A DNA stretch of 64,000 bases from Lachnospiraceae bacterium. GTDB lineage: Bacteria; Bacillota; Clostridia; Lachnospirales; Lachnospiraceae. Every line of letters starts with the position of its first letter. Position 1 is the stretch's first letter. This document shows, one piece after another, positions 40,974 through 50,867 of this stretch. A model generated the notes under the pieces. It searched no databases and was not told the DNA's origin. It was given only the letters and a program-made list of their open reading frames with translations. The DNA lies in the NCBI GenBank assembly GCA_022792835.1, contig JAAWBT010000026.1:1-64000 (forward strand). The letters run 5' to 3'. A program made the translations under genes and the position numbers.

Positions 40974-41696
40974 ATGCCTTATTATTATGGATACCGTTAT
41001 TATTTTGATCCTACGTGGATTCTGATTCTGGTGGGGATGGTGATCTGCCTGATTGCCCAGGCGAGAGTGAAGGGATCCTTTTCCAAATATTCCAAAGTCA
41101 CAAGCCGCACCGGTATGACCGGGGCAGAGGCGGCCAGAAGACTTTTGGACAGCCAGGGGATCTACGGGGTACAGATTCTCAGGGTGGCCGGAAACCTGAC
41201 AGACCACTATGACCCCAGGGACAAGACACTGAAGCTTTCCGATTCCGTCTATGGCAGCCGTTCCGTGGCGGCCATCGGCGTGGCGGCCCATGAATGCGGC
41301 CATGCCATCCAGGACGAAGTGGGCTATTCGCCTTTAAGGCTCAGGACTGCTTTTGTGCCGGTGGCAAATTTTGGCTCCAGCATCAGTATGATCCTGATTG
41401 TGGCTGGACTTATTTTCGGGGCAGGAAGGGGAAGTTTTTCGATCTTGGTCAATCTTGGGATTTTCTGTTTTTCCCTGGCGGTTCTGTTTCAGCTTATCAC
41501 GCTCCCAGTGGAGTTCAATGCGTCGAGCCGGGCGCTTACCCTTCTGAGAGATACAGGAATCCTTTATGGGGACGAGGTGGGACAGACGAGAAAAGTGCTC
41601 TCTGCGGCGGCCCTGACCTATGTGGCGGGCGCCCTTTCTTCCATGCTGCAGCTCCTTCGTCTGATTATCCTTTTCGGAGGAAGAAGACGTGACTGA
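40974..41696 (+). CDS. Membrane zinc metallopeptidase, YugP family
   Basis: A 240-residue membrane protein of the neutral zinc metallopeptidase family 2 (YugP). TM1 is near 10-28. The HExxH-type site AAHECGHAIQDEV is near 104, followed by two hydrophobic segments (about 128-180), the conserved PVEFNASSRAL (third ligand region) near 178 and a C-terminal membrane segment. Physiological substrate is unknown. It is co-transcribed with fmt and overlaps rsmB by 8 bases, an arrangement often seen in Clostridia. Confidence 0.92.
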   Translation: MPYYYGYRYYFDPTWILILVGMVICLIAQARVKGSFSKYSKVTSRTGMTGAEAARRLLDSQGIYGVQILRVAGNLTDHYDPRDKTLKLSDSVYGSRSVAAIGVAAHECGHAIQDEVGYSPLRLRTAFVPVANFGSSISMILIVAGLIFGAGRGSFSILVNLGIFCFSLAVLFQLITLPVEFNASSRALTLLRDTGILYGDEVGQTRKVLSAAALTYVAGALSSMLQLLRLIILFGGRRRD

Positions 41697-43041
41697 TGTG
41701 CGGGAGTTGTGCCTGGACTGTCTGATGGAGATTCTGGATAAGGGCAGGCACAGCCATGTGGTATTGAAGCAGGCCCTGGAAGGAAAGAGGGAGCTTTCCA
41801 AAAAGGAACGGGCTTTTCTCACATGCCTGACAGAAGGGACGATAGAACGTCTTTATGAGTTAGATTATATCATTGACTGGTTTTCCAAAGTAAAGACTGA
41901 AAAAATGAAGCCCCTGATCCGGGAGCTTTTCCGAATGAGTGTTTACCAGATCAAATATATGGCTTCTGTGCCGGATCGGGCTGTCGTCAGCGAGGCGCTG
42001 CGGCTTGTGGCGAAGCGGGGGTTTGGGTCATTAAAAGGTTTTGTAAACGGAGTACTCCGGACTATCATACGGGAACTGGACAGGGTTTCTTATCCACAGA
42101 GAGAAAATGGGTTTTCCCAGTGGGCCAGGGTGGCGTATTCTATGCCGGTCTGGATCACAGAAGAACTTCTCCTGGAATACGGAAAGAAGCGGACGCTGGC
42201 AGTGCTTTTGGGAGGACTTTGCGAGAGGCCTTTTACTGTGAGATGTAATCTGAGCAGAGCTTCTGTGGAAGAGATCATAAAAAGCCTGACAGAGCAGGGC
42301 ATCGGGGTCAGACAGGTGCCGGAGGTTCCAGAGGTTCTTATATTGGAGGGATTTGACCGGCCGGAGGAGATCAGGGCCTTTCGGGAAGGGCTTTTGCAGG
42401 TGCAGGATGTGAGCTCCGTGCTGGCAGGATTTGCCGCCGGCATAAAGCCGGGAGATTTTGTGCTGGATATCTGTGCGGCACCTGGAGGAAAGAGTCTCCA
42501 TGCGGCAGATCTGTTAAGAGGAAGCGGCCATGTGGAGGCCAGGGATGTGACGAAGGAAAAAACGGCGCTGATTGAAGAAAATGTGAAGCGCAGCGGCTTT
42601 GCGAATCTTTCGGTCCGGGTATGGGATGGGAGAGTTTCGGATGAAGCGATGTTTGGCCAAGCGGACGTGGTCCTTGCGGATCTGCCCTGTTCCGGGCTCG
42701 GAATTATCGGAAGGAAAAGTGATATCAAATATAAAATGACCAGGAAAAAGCAGGAGGAGCTTGCAGCCTTGCAAAGAGAGATTCTGACAGCTTCCTGGCA
42801 GTATGTGAAGCCGGGGGGACGGCTGGTGTTTTCCACCTGTACCGTATTTCCTTCAGAAAACAGGGAAAATGCCCGTTGGTTTGAGGAGCATTACCCTTTT
42901 ACAGCGGTGGATCTTAAGAGAGAGCTTCCTCTTCGTTTTTTTGAGGGAGATGGAAACGGGGAAAGGGGCTGGCTTCAGCTTTTGCCAGGAGAGAAAGGAA
43001 CAGATGGATTCTTTATTGCAGCATTCAGAAGGAATGAATGA
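41689..43041 (+). CDS. rsmB: 16S rRNA (cytosine-967-C5)-methyltransferase
   Basis: Methylates C967 of 16S rRNA with S-adenosylmethionine. The 450-residue protein has an N-terminal NusB-like RNA-binding domain (about 1-140) and a Rossmann methyltransferase domain: VLDICAAPGGKSLHAADLL near 258, DLPCSGLGIIGRKSDIKY near 329 (first catalytic Cys) and the second Cys in VFSTCTVFPSEN near 384. The start overlaps yugP by 8 bases and the 3' end overlaps rlmN by 38. Confidence 0.95.
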   Translation: MTDVRELCLDCLMEILDKGRHSHVVLKQALEGKRELSKKERAFLTCLTEGTIERLYELDYIIDWFSKVKTEKMKPLIRELFRMSVYQIKYMASVPDRAVVSEALRLVAKRGFGSLKGFVNGVLRTIIRELDRVSYPQRENGFSQWARVAYSMPVWITEELLLEYGKKRTLAVLLGGLCERPFTVRCNLSRASVEEIIKSLTEQGIGVRQVPEVPEVLILEGFDRPEEIRAFREGLLQVQDVSSVLAGFAAGIKPGDFVLDICAAPGGKSLHAADLLRGSGHVEARDVTKEKTALIEENVKRSGFANLSVRVWDGRVSDEAMFGQADVVLADLPCSGLGIIGRKSDIKYKMTRKKQEELAALQREILTASWQYVKPGGRLVFSTCTVFPSENRENARWFEEHYPFTAVDLKRELPLRFFEGDGNGERGWLQLLPGEKGTDGFFIAAFRRNE

Positions 43042-44125
43042 AGAGAGAAAAGAAAGTGCACAGGGAGAGACAAGTGGAAAAGAAGTACATAAGACGGATT
43101 TAAGGTCTTTGAGCTTTGACGAGCTGGAAGCAGCTCTCGTTTCCATGGGAGAGAAGCCTTTTCGGGCCAGGCAGATTTTTTCCTGGCTTCATGCGAAGCA
43201 GGCGGCAGATTTTTCAGAGATGACAGATTTGTCAAAGTCTCTCAGAGAAAGGCTTTCCCGGCGGTTTTTCCTGACAGTCCCCCAGTTGGTGGAGGTTCTC
43301 ATCTCGAACCTTGACGGTACCAGAAAATATCTGTTTGGCCTGGCGGACGGCAATGTCATTGAGAGTGTCTGGATGGAATACCGCCATGGAAACAGTGTGT
43401 GCATTTCTACCCAGGTGGGGTGCCGGATGGGGTGCCGGTTCTGCGCTTCTACTTTAGGCGGACTGGTCAGGAATCTTACGCCCGGGGAAATGCTGGGGCA
43501 GGTCTATCAGATGGGACGCCTTATGGGAAAGCGGATCTCCAATGTGGTTCTGATGGGCTCTGGGGAGCCTTTTGACAATTATGAGAATGTGGTGCGCTTT
43601 ATTCGTCTGATCACCGATGAGAGGGGGCTGGGGCTCAGTGCCAGAGGGATTACCCTTTCTACCTGCGGATTGCCGGATGGGATCCGACGTCTGGCGAAGG
43701 AGGGACTCCCAGTGACATTGGCTCTGTCTCTTCACGCTCCAGACGATGAAAAACGGAGAGAGCTCATGCCCATCGCAAATAAATACAGTTTGAAAGAAGT
43801 GCTTCCTGCCTGTGATTTTTACTTTGAACAGACCGGGAGACGTGTGAGTTTTGAGTATAGTCTGGTGAGCGGGGTCAATGATAGGAAGGAGGAGGCGAGA
43901 GCTCTGGCTGCTCTTCTTTCTGGCCGGAACTGTCATGTGAATCTGATTCCCGTAAACCCTGTAAAGGAGCGGAAATACGTCCGTTCTGGGGCCCGTACCA
44001 TAGACGATTTCAAAAATGTACTTGAAAAATATGAGATTAATGCTACTATAAGAAGGGAAATGGGGCGGGATATAAACGGAGCCTGTGGGCAGCTCAGGCA
44101 AAGCTACAGGGAAACGCACCATTAA
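43004..44125 (+). CDS. rlmN: Dual-specificity rRNA/tRNA adenine-C2 methyltransferase RlmN
   Basis: Radical-SAM enzyme that methylates A2503 of 23S rRNA and A37 of some tRNAs. The 373-residue protein has the N-terminal helical domain (RSLSFDELEAAL), the radical-SAM cysteines in GCRMGCRFCAS near 141, VLMGSGEPFDNYENV near 181, SLHAPDDEKRRELMPIA near 240 and the C-terminal reactive Cys in GRDINGACGQL near 363. ATG 43004 with AAAGGAA upstream is preferred; ATG 43034 would remove a variable 10-residue start. It overlaps rsmB. Confidence 0.95.
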   Translation: MDSLLQHSEGMNEERKESAQGETSGKEVHKTDLRSLSFDELEAALVSMGEKPFRARQIFSWLHAKQAADFSEMTDLSKSLRERLSRRFFLTVPQLVEVLISNLDGTRKYLFGLADGNVIESVWMEYRHGNSVCISTQVGCRMGCRFCASTLGGLVRNLTPGEMLGQVYQMGRLMGKRISNVVLMGSGEPFDNYENVVRFIRLITDERGLGLSARGITLSTCGLPDGIRRLAKEGLPVTLALSLHAPDDEKRRELMPIANKYSLKEVLPACDFYFEQTGRRVSFEYSLVSGVNDRKEEARALAALLSGRNCHVNLIPVNPVKERKYVRSGARTIDDFKNVLEKYEINATIRREMGRDINGACGQLRQSYRETHH

Positions 44126-44159
44126 ACAGGGATCCGTTCAGGCAGGAGGTGGATAGACC

Positions 44160-44906
44160 ATGAAGGCCTACGCAATGACCGACCGGGGAAGAAAAAGGCA
44201 GATTAATCAGGATGCAGTGTACTATTCGACTTATCCGGTTGGGAATATTCCGAATCTGTTTCTTGTGGCAGACGGGATGGGGGGGCATAAGGCTGGTGAT
44301 TTTGCATCCAAATATACCATAGACAATCTGGTCAGGCTGGTGGAGGAAGCGGAGGGAAACAATCCCATCACGATCCTCAATGAAGGCATAAGACAGGTGA
44401 ACAGTTTGCTCCTTGGGAGAGCTTCGGAAGATACGGCTCTTGCCGGTATGGGTACTACTCTGGTTGCCGCCTGTACCATGGGCCGGGTCCTGTGTGTGGC
44501 AAATGTGGGGGACAGCCGCCTGTATGTGATCAGTGAAGGGGACATCCGTCAGATCACAAGGGATCATTCTCTTGTGGAGGAACTGATCCAGCGGGGAGAG
44601 ATGGAACGGGGAAGTGAAGCTTATCATGAACACAAAAACATTATTACGAGAGCCATCGGAGCCAGAAAGGACGTGTTTGCCGACTTCTTCGAGGTGAATC
44701 TGGAGAAGGGCGATACGGTGCTTATGTGTTCGGATGGCTTAAGCAATATGGTTTCTGATGAGACCATCAGGGAGCTTGTGGCAGGCAGAGGGAGCTTAAA
44801 AGAGGTCTGCTCAGATTTGATTGAAGAGGCAAATAAAAATGGCGGAAGGGACAACATTGCAGTGGTATTGTTCCGGCCGGCCGATGATGAGGTGAGAGAA
44901 TGGTAA
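44160..44906 (+). CDS. prpC: PP2C-type protein serine/threonine phosphatase
   Basis: Reverses phosphorylation by the adjacent PASTA kinase. The 248-residue PPM phosphatase has DRGRKRQINQDAVYY near residue 8, the metal-binding FLVADGMGGHKAGDFAS near 36, GMGTTLVAA near 97, VANVGDSRLYVI near 112, MCSDGLSNMV near 189 and GGRDNIAVVLF near 227. Start 44160 has AGGAGGTGG upstream. The last bases overlap the kinase gene by 7. Confidence 0.95.
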   Translation: MKAYAMTDRGRKRQINQDAVYYSTYPVGNIPNLFLVADGMGGHKAGDFASKYTIDNLVRLVEEAEGNNPITILNEGIRQVNSLLLGRASEDTALAGMGTTLVAACTMGRVLCVANVGDSRLYVISEGDIRQITRDHSLVEELIQRGEMERGSEAYHEHKNIITRAIGARKDVFADFFEVNLEKGDTVLMCSDGLSNMVSDETIRELVAGRGSLKEVCSDLIEEANKNGGRDNIAVVLFRPADDEVREW

Positions 44907-47125
44907 GATTAGGTATGTTTCTGGGAGATCGGTATGAAATTCTGGAAAAAATCGGTTCCGGCGGCATGTCGGAAGTGTACCGGGCCAGGGATCACAGACT
45001 GAACAGGGACGTGGCAGTCAAGGTTCTGAAGCAGGAATTTAATTCAGATCGGTCTTTTATTGGAAAATTCAGAACGGAGGCCCATGCGGCTGCCTGTCTG
45101 TCCCACCCCAATATCGTCCACGTGTTTGACGTGGGAGAGGAAGCGGATATCCATTATATTGTCATGGAGCTGGTGGAGGGCATTACCCTGAAGACGTATA
45201 TTTCCAGGAAAGGAAAGCTGGAGATTCGGGAAACCATCGGCATTGCCATGCAGGTGGCGCAGGGGATTGAAGCGGCCCACGAGCAGCACATTGTCCACCG
45301 GGATATCAAGCCACAGAACATTATTATTTCCAGGGATGGAAAAGTAAAGGTGACGGATTTTGGCATCGCCAAGGCGGCCACCAATGAGACGATCACTTCC
45401 AGTACCATGGGGTCTGTCCATTACATTTCGCCAGAGCAGGCCAGAGGCGGTTACTGTGATGAGAGAAGCGACATTTATTCGCTGGGTATTACCATGTATG
45501 AGATGCTGACTGGGCGGGTGCCTTTTGAGGGGGATTCCACAGTATCTGTGGCTCTTCTCCATATTCAGGGAGAGATGGTGTCCCCCAGAGAATATGAACC
45601 TATGATCCCGGTGAGCCTGGAGAAAATCGTACTGAAATGTACCCAGAAAAAGCCGGAGATGCGTTACAGGACTGTGACAGAGCTGATCGAAAATCTGAAG
45701 AGGGCCTTAATGACTCCCAATGAGGACTTTGTCCACATGAACGGAATGAACAGCAATGGCCCTACCAGGGTCATGAGTGAGGATGAGGTCAACCAGATCC
45801 GAAACGGTGCCGCGGCCATGGGAAGCGGTCAGATGGAGGAGGAGCTTTCTGGCAGTGAGTATGAGCCCTACTATGATGACGAGGAGGAAGAGGCCCGTTA
45901 TCAGCTGGACTATGACGAGGAGGAAGATATGTTCTTTGATGAGGATGAGGACGATGGCGAGGAGGAAGGCCAAAGATCGGATAAGATTTATGCCATTGTC
46001 GGGATTGCAGTAGCTGTCGTCATTGTACTTCTCGCTTTGTTTATTATGGGGAAGACTTTCGGATGGTTTGATTTTTCCAGCAAAAAAGAAAACAGTGAGA
46101 CCAGCCGGCCGGCAGAAGAATCAGTTGGAACAGAAGTCCTCATGCCCAATCTTCTCGGGAAATCTCTGGATGCGGCGGAGAAGGAACTGGAGCCTTTAGA
46201 TCTGGAGCTTAAGCTTTCTTATAGTAGTTCGGATGACTATGAGGACGGCCAGATCATGGAACAGGAGTTTCCGGAGGGGACGCCTGTGAAGCGTCATACG
46301 GTGATCAAGGTTACGGTCAGCAAAGGTTCCACGGAGACGAAGGTGCCGGATAACCTGATCGGCATGACAAGGGAACAGGCTCTCAAGGCTCTGCGGGATG
46401 CCGGTCTGGAGCCGGAGTTTGATGAGATATTCAGCGACACGGTGGAGGAAGGAAAGGTGGCAAAGGTCAGCCCCGGACTTGGGATCACGGCGTCCATCGG
46501 AGATAAGGTGACCGTCTATCTGTCCAAGGGCGAGGAGACCAAGACCACGACAGTTCCCCAGCTCCTTGGAAAATCAGAGGCCAGAGCAAGGCAGGAGCTT
46601 GAAGATGCAAAGCTGGAGGTGGGAAGCGTCACCAAGGACTACAGCGACGACTATGAAGAAGGCGAGATCATGAGCCAGTCCATCCGAAGCGGAAGTACTG
46701 TGGAGGAAGGGACGAAAGTGGACTTTGTGATCAGCCAGGGAGAGAAGGACACGACGGTTCGTGTGCCAGATGTACTGGGATACAGCGAGGCGGATGCTGT
46801 AGCCAGAATCAGACAGGAAGGCTTGGAGCCGGTGATTGGCTCTCCTATCTACAGTGATAGAGTGCCGGCAGGTATGGTTGCTGAAATGGAACATGATCCG
46901 GGGACGAGGCTGGAAACTGGCACTACGATAGAGATTTATATCAGCATGGGACCGGAGCAGAAAGAAACGCCTGCGCCCACTGAGCCGACGACCCCCGCAC
47001 CGCCGGAGAATCCCGCACCGCCGGAAAACCCCGGACAGCAAGATCCTGTGGCACCGGAAAACCCCGGAGGACAGGAGAATCCAGGGGGAACTCCGGGCGA
47101 CGGTCTCCCTGACATTCAGGCATAA
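44900..47125 (+). CDS. prkC: PASTA-domain serine/threonine kinase (PrkC/Stk1)
   Basis: Membrane kinase sensing peptidoglycan fragments and controlling cell wall, dormancy and translation. The 741-residue protein has a kinase domain (about 9-270: GSGGMSEVY, catalytic Lys in VAVKVL, HRDIKPQN, DFG in VTDFGIAKA, activation-loop Ser/Thr cluster TITSSTMGS). A strikingly acidic juxtamembrane stretch (about 313-357) leads into one TM (360-383). Four PASTA repeats start near 412, 479, 550 and 620, and a Pro/Glu/Asn-Gly repeat tail covers about 690-741. It is coupled to prpC. The following rsgA is a known PrkC target in Bacillus. Confidence 0.95.
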   Translation: MVRLGMFLGDRYEILEKIGSGGMSEVYRARDHRLNRDVAVKVLKQEFNSDRSFIGKFRTEAHAAACLSHPNIVHVFDVGEEADIHYIVMELVEGITLKTYISRKGKLEIRETIGIAMQVAQGIEAAHEQHIVHRDIKPQNIIISRDGKVKVTDFGIAKAATNETITSSTMGSVHYISPEQARGGYCDERSDIYSLGITMYEMLTGRVPFEGDSTVSVALLHIQGEMVSPREYEPMIPVSLEKIVLKCTQKKPEMRYRTVTELIENLKRALMTPNEDFVHMNGMNSNGPTRVMSEDEVNQIRNGAAAMGSGQMEEELSGSEYEPYYDDEEEEARYQLDYDEEEDMFFDEDEDDGEEEGQRSDKIYAIVGIAVAVVIVLLALFIMGKTFGWFDFSSKKENSETSRPAEESVGTEVLMPNLLGKSLDAAEKELEPLDLELKLSYSSSDDYEDGQIMEQEFPEGTPVKRHTVIKVTVSKGSTETKVPDNLIGMTREQALKALRDAGLEPEFDEIFSDTVEEGKVAKVSPGLGITASIGDKVTVYLSKGEETKTTTVPQLLGKSEARARQELEDAKLEVGSVTKDYSDDYEEGEIMSQSIRSGSTVEEGTKVDFVISQGEKDTTVRVPDVLGYSEADAVARIRQEGLEPVIGSPIYSDRVPAGMVAEMEHDPGTRLETGTTIEIYISMGPEQKETPAPTEPTTPAPPENPAPPENPGQQDPVAPENPGGQENPGGTPGDGLPDIQA

Positions 47126-47134
47126 CGGGCATAT

Positions 47135-48019
47135 ATGAAAAAGGGGAAGATCATCAAAGGAATCGCAGGCTTCTATTATGTCCATGACGGCCATGAAAAA
47201 GTCTATGAATGTAAGGCAAAAGGAATTTTCCGGAACCGGGGGATGAAACCTCTGGTGGGAGATGACGCGGCCTTTGAGGTTTTGAGCGAGGAAGAAGGCC
47301 TGGGGAATATCTCGGAGATACTCCCCAGGAAAAATTCCCTGGTCCGTCCGGCTTCGGCCAATGTGGATCAGGCTCTCGTGATCTTTGCGGTAAAGGAACC
47401 GGATCCCAACTTAAATCTGCTGGACCGGTTTCTTGTCATGATGGAAACAGAGGAGATTCCCTGCCATGTCTGCTTCAACAAGGCAGATCTGGACGGCCCC
47501 AAAGGGAGGAAGCTGACAGCCCTCTATGAAAAAGCCGGGTATCCTTCCCACCTGGTGAGTACTTACACGGGGGAGGGGACTTTGGAGATCCGAAATCTCC
47601 TTCTTGGAAAAACCACAGTCTTGGCTGGGCCCTCCGGCGTAGGGAAATCTTCACTGATGAACCTTTTGCACCCAGAAGCAGGGATGGAGACCGGAAGAGT
47701 CAGTGAGAAGATCGGGAGGGGGCGCCACACCACCAGGCACACGGAACTCTTTTTTCTGGAAAAAGACACCTTTCTTCTGGATACGCCGGGATTCAGTTCT
47801 CTGGATCTTTTCGGGCTTCCCTGTGAAAAACTGCGGTTTTATTATCCGGAGCTGTTTAAACTGGAGGGAGAGTGCCGTTTTCAGGGCTGTATCCATGGGA
47901 AGGAACCGGACTGTGCCGTGAAAAAGGCGCTGGAAGAAGATAAGATTTCCAGAGAACGGTATGAGAACTATCTGCTTTTATATGAGGAACTGAAATCAAA
48001 AAAACATTATGGAAGATAG
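47135..48019 (+). CDS. rsgA: Ribosome small subunit GTPase RsgA
   Basis: Circularly permuted GTPase that checks late 30S assembly. The 294-residue protein has an N-terminal OB-fold (about 1-65), G4 NKADL near 110, G1 [10 protein letters not shown] near 167, G3 DTPGF near 213 and a C-terminal zinc finger ([14 protein letters not shown] near 248). Start 47135 lies 9 bases after prkC and has a poor Shine-Dalgarno sequence, so it may rely on coupling. Confidence 0.95.
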   Translation: MKKGKIIKGIAGFYYVHDGHEKVYECKAKGIFRNRGMKPLVGDDAAFEVLSEEEGLGNISEILPRKNSLVRPASANVDQALVIFAVKEPDPNLNLLDRFLVMMETEEIPCHVCFNKADLDGPKGRKLTALYEKAGYPSHLVSTYTGEGTLEIRNLLLGKTTVLAGPSGVGKSSLMNLLHPEAGMETGRVSEKIGRGRHTTRHTELFFLEKDTFLLDTPGFSSLDLFGLPCEKLRFYYPELFKLEGECRFQGCIHGKEPDCAVKKALEEDKISRERYENYLLLYEELKSKKHYGR

Positions 48020-48032
48020 AGAGGAGAACGCT

Positions 48033-48698
48033 ATGCTTATTTTATCCCCGTCTATCCTGGCGGCAGATTTTAAAAGGCTGGGAGAACAGATTGCAGAGAC
48101 GACACAGGCAGGAGCCGAGTATATCCATCTGGATGTGATGGATGGTATGTTTGTGCCGCAGATATCCTTTGGCATGCCGGTGATAGAGACCATCCGTGGA
48201 TGTACGGACAAAGTATTTGACGTACACCTGATGATCGAAGACCCGGGCCGCTATATCGAAGCCTTTGCAAAGGCAGGGGCGGATATCATCACAGTCCACG
48301 CAGAAGCCTGTACCCATCTTGACCGGGTAATCGGACAGATCAAGGCAGCAGGAAAGAAGGCGGGAGTAGCCTTAAATCCGGCGACTCCTCTTTGTGCCCT
48401 TGATTATGTATTGGACGGGCTGGATATGGTGCTCATTATGACTGTAAACCCCGGCTTTGGCGGACAGAAGCTGATTCCTTACTGTTTACAGAAGGTAAAG
48501 GATCTGCGGGCTCTCTGTAAAAAGCGGGGAATCCAGATGGATATCCAGGTGGATGGAGGCATAAAGGCATCCAACACAAAGGAAGTGATTGAGGCGGGCG
48601 CCAATGTGTTGGTGGGCGGCTCTGCAGTGTTTTCCGGCGATGTGGCGGAAAATACAAAGGCATTTATGGATGTTTTTGCACAAATGAATGACTTATGA
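48033..48698 (+). CDS. rpe: Ribulose-phosphate 3-epimerase
   Basis: Interconverts ribulose 5-phosphate and xylulose 5-phosphate in the pentose phosphate pathway. The 221-residue TIM barrel has [16 protein letters not shown] near residue 4, [16 protein letters not shown] near 33, [13 protein letters not shown] near 66, [14 protein letters not shown] near 138 and the C-terminal phosphate-binding GGSAVFSG near 198. ATG 48033 has GAGGAGAACG. It overlaps thiN by 4 bases. Confidence 0.96.
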   Translation: MLILSPSILAADFKRLGEQIAETTQAGAEYIHLDVMDGMFVPQISFGMPVIETIRGCTDKVFDVHLMIEDPGRYIEAFAKAGADIITVHAEACTHLDRVIGQIKAAGKKAGVALNPATPLCALDYVLDGLDMVLIMTVNPGFGGQKLIPYCLQKVKDLRALCKKRGIQMDIQVDGGIKASNTKEVIEAGANVLVGGSAVFSGDVAENTKAFMDVFAQMNDL

Positions 48699-49342
48699 AA
48701 GTAGTGATTGTGACCGGCGGTGACGTGGAACCTTCGTCAGCCGCCGGATTTTTGAGGACTTACGGTGAGGCTTATGTGGTGGCTGTGGACGGCGGCCTTT
48801 CCCAGACAGAGAAGCTGGGACTTATGCCGGACTGTATTGTGGGGGATTTTGATACAGTTTCCGGGCCCCTTTTGGACGACTATCGGAAACGGGGGATTCC
48901 TTTTGAGACCCACAGGCCGGAAAAAGACTATACGGACACAGAACTGGCCCTTCTCTACAGCCTTTCTTTGCCTGGGGTGACGGAAATTGTAATTCTGGGG
49001 GGGCTTGGGCGGCGGTTTGACCATGCCCTGGCTAATGTGCAGGTGCTTCTTCACCCTTTGAAAAAAGGGGTTCCCTGCCGAATCGTGGATGCCTACAACC
49101 GAATTTCTCTGGCAGACCATCCTCTGGAGCTGGAACGGTCGAAGGTCTGGGGGCGCTACATTTCCCTGATACCTTTTACGGAGCAGGTGAAAGGAGTCAC
49201 GCTGACTGGTTTTAAATATCCTCTTAAGGAGGCCACCTTGATTCAGGGAGCGAGTATTGGTATCAGCAATGAACTCATCTCAGAACAAGGGAAGATTTTC
49301 TTCCGGGAGGGAATTCTGGTTTATATTGAATCAAAAGACTGA
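48695..49342 (+). CDS. thiN: Thiamine pyrophosphokinase
   Basis: Transfers pyrophosphate from ATP to thiamine, giving the cofactor used by transketolase and others. The 215-residue protein has [26 protein letters not shown] near residues 30-55 (metal-binding Asp residues), [12 protein letters not shown] near 74, [13 protein letters not shown] near 101 and a C-terminal beta domain ([10 protein letters not shown]). It is coupled to rpe (ATGA). The pairing is common in Firmicutes. Confidence 0.93.
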   Translation: MKVVIVTGGDVEPSSAAGFLRTYGEAYVVAVDGGLSQTEKLGLMPDCIVGDFDTVSGPLLDDYRKRGIPFETHRPEKDYTDTELALLYSLSLPGVTEIVILGGLGRRFDHALANVQVLLHPLKKGVPCRIVDAYNRISLADHPLELERSKVWGRYISLIPFTEQVKGVTLTGFKYPLKEATLIQGASIGISNELISEQGKIFFREGILVYIESKD

Positions 49343-49379
49343 CATCAAAGAAGGTTCAGACAGAAAACAGGAGACAGCC

Positions 49380-50210
49380 ATGACACACAACAATCAGAAA
49401 AAAATCGCCGTGATCAATGACATTTCCGGCTTCGGCCGCTGCTCTATCACAGTGGCCATGCCAATCATATCAGCGATGAAGCTGCAGTGCTGCCCGGTTC
49501 CCACCTCAATTTTTTCCAATCATACCGGATATCCCCATTATTTTTTTGACGATTATACGGTAAAAATGCCGGAATACATTGAAAACTGGAAAAGACTGGA
49601 TCTGGAATTTGAAGGGATTTATTCTGGGTTTTTAGGCTCCAGAGAACAGATTGATATTGTCCGGTCCTTTATCCGGGATTTTAAGACGGAACGGACCGTG
49701 GTGATTGTGGACCCGATTATGGGGGATCACGGAAAGGCATATACAACCTACACCAAACAGATGTGCCAGGAAATGAAGAGGCTCACAGAGTATGCGGATA
49801 TCCTGACACCAAATCTGACGGAAGCCTGTATTCTGACAGATACCCCTTACTCAGACCGGCACTGGACCATGAAAGAGCTTATCTCCATGGCGGAATCTAT
49901 TCGGAAGGAAGGGCCGGAGAAGATCGTGATTACCGGGATCCGCCAGGGGGATTTTGTGGCAAACCTGGTCTATGAGGCCGGAGAAGAGCCGCGGATTTTA
50001 AGAAGCCACCGGGTAGGCAGCGAGCGTGCCGGGACCGGGGATGTGTTTTCCTCCATCATTGCCGCGGATGCAGTCAATCAGGTGCCCTTTGCCCAGTCTG
50101 TGAAAAAGGCAGGGAATTTTGTCAAGAAGTGCATCCTCCGCTCCGAGGAACTTAATATCCCCCGGCCCGACGGGGTATGCTTTGAGGAATATCTGACAAC
50201 ATTGCGGTGA
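49380..50210 (+). CDS. Pyridoxamine/pyridoxal kinase (ribokinase superfamily)
   Basis: Phosphorylates B6 vitamers in the salvage route. The 276-residue protein matches the PdxK/PdxY type: AVINDISGFGRCSITVAMPIIS (spanning about 10-31), SNHTGYPHYFFDDYT near 46, VDPIMGDHGKAYTTY near 112, TPNLTEACILTDTPYSD near 147 and the anion-hole/catalytic GTGDVFSSIIAADA near 223. ATG 49380 has AGGAGACAGCC; the frame opens earlier inside thiN. The hydroxymethylpyrimidine kinases are a less likely alternative. Confidence 0.88.
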   Translation: MTHNNQKKIAVINDISGFGRCSITVAMPIISAMKLQCCPVPTSIFSNHTGYPHYFFDDYTVKMPEYIENWKRLDLEFEGIYSGFLGSREQIDIVRSFIRDFKTERTVVIVDPIMGDHGKAYTTYTKQMCQEMKRLTEYADILTPNLTEACILTDTPYSDRHWTMKELISMAESIRKEGPEKIVITGIRQGDFVANLVYEAGEEPRILRSHRVGSERAGTGDVFSSIIAADAVNQVPFAQSVKKAGNFVKKCILRSEELNIPRPDGVCFEEYLTTLR

Positions 50211-50291
50211 ACCTGGTTGGTTTTTGACGGCAGCTTCCTCCGGCACAGGACGATTGCCATAGAACAAACAAGGTTCTGGAAAGGATAAGAG

Positions 50292-50867
50292 ATGGCAAAG
50301 TTGATATTGGCCTCTGCTTCGCCGAGGCGGCGGGAGATTCTGGCTCTTTCCGGACTCCCTTTTGTGGTGAGAGCAGGGAGTGGGAAAGAAGAAATTCATG
50401 AGACAGAGCCGGCAGAGATTGTGAAAGAGCTCTCCAGTGGAAAAGCGGAGGAGGCCCTTTTGACGGCGGAGGCAGGCGATATTATCATTGGGGCGGATAC
50501 GGTGGTGGCTTTTGAGGGTAGAGTCATGGGAAAGCCAAAGGATGAGGCGGAAGCGTTTTCCATGCTGAAGGAACTTCAGGGCAGGACCCATCAGGTCTAC
50601 ACAGGCATAACAGTGATCAGGAAGGGGAGCGGAGAGAGGGATACCTTTGCGGAAAAGACTACGGTCCGCGTGCTGCCCATGAGCGATGAAGAGATATGGG
50701 AATATGTGGAGACGAAAGAACCCATGGACAAGGCCGGGGCTTATGGCATTCAGGGACGGTTTGCCCTGTATGTAGAGGGGATTGAGGGGGATTATCAAAA
50801 CGTGGTGGGACTCCCCCTGGCAAGGCTGTATGGCTGCCTGAAAAAATACAGGGAGGAACTGACATGA
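50292..50867 (+). CDS. maf: Maf nucleotide pyrophosphatase
   Basis: House-cleaning NTP pyrophosphatase, in YhdE-type members acting on dTTP/UTP and modified forms; named after Bacillus Maf, which affects septum formation. The 191-residue protein shows LASASPRRREILALSGLPF near residue 6, GADTVVAFEGRVMGKPKD near 68, GRTHQVYTGITVI near 97 and DKAGAYGIQGRFALYVEGIEGDYQNVVGLPL (spanning about 147-177). RBS GGAAAGGA. It overlaps the next gene by 4 bases. Confidence 0.94.
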   Translation: MAKLILASASPRRREILALSGLPFVVRAGSGKEEIHETEPAEIVKELSSGKAEEALLTAEAGDIIIGADTVVAFEGRVMGKPKDEAEAFSMLKELQGRTHQVYTGITVIRKGSGERDTFAEKTTVRVLPMSDEEIWEYVETKEPMDKAGAYGIQGRFALYVEGIEGDYQNVVGLPLARLYGCLKKYREELT

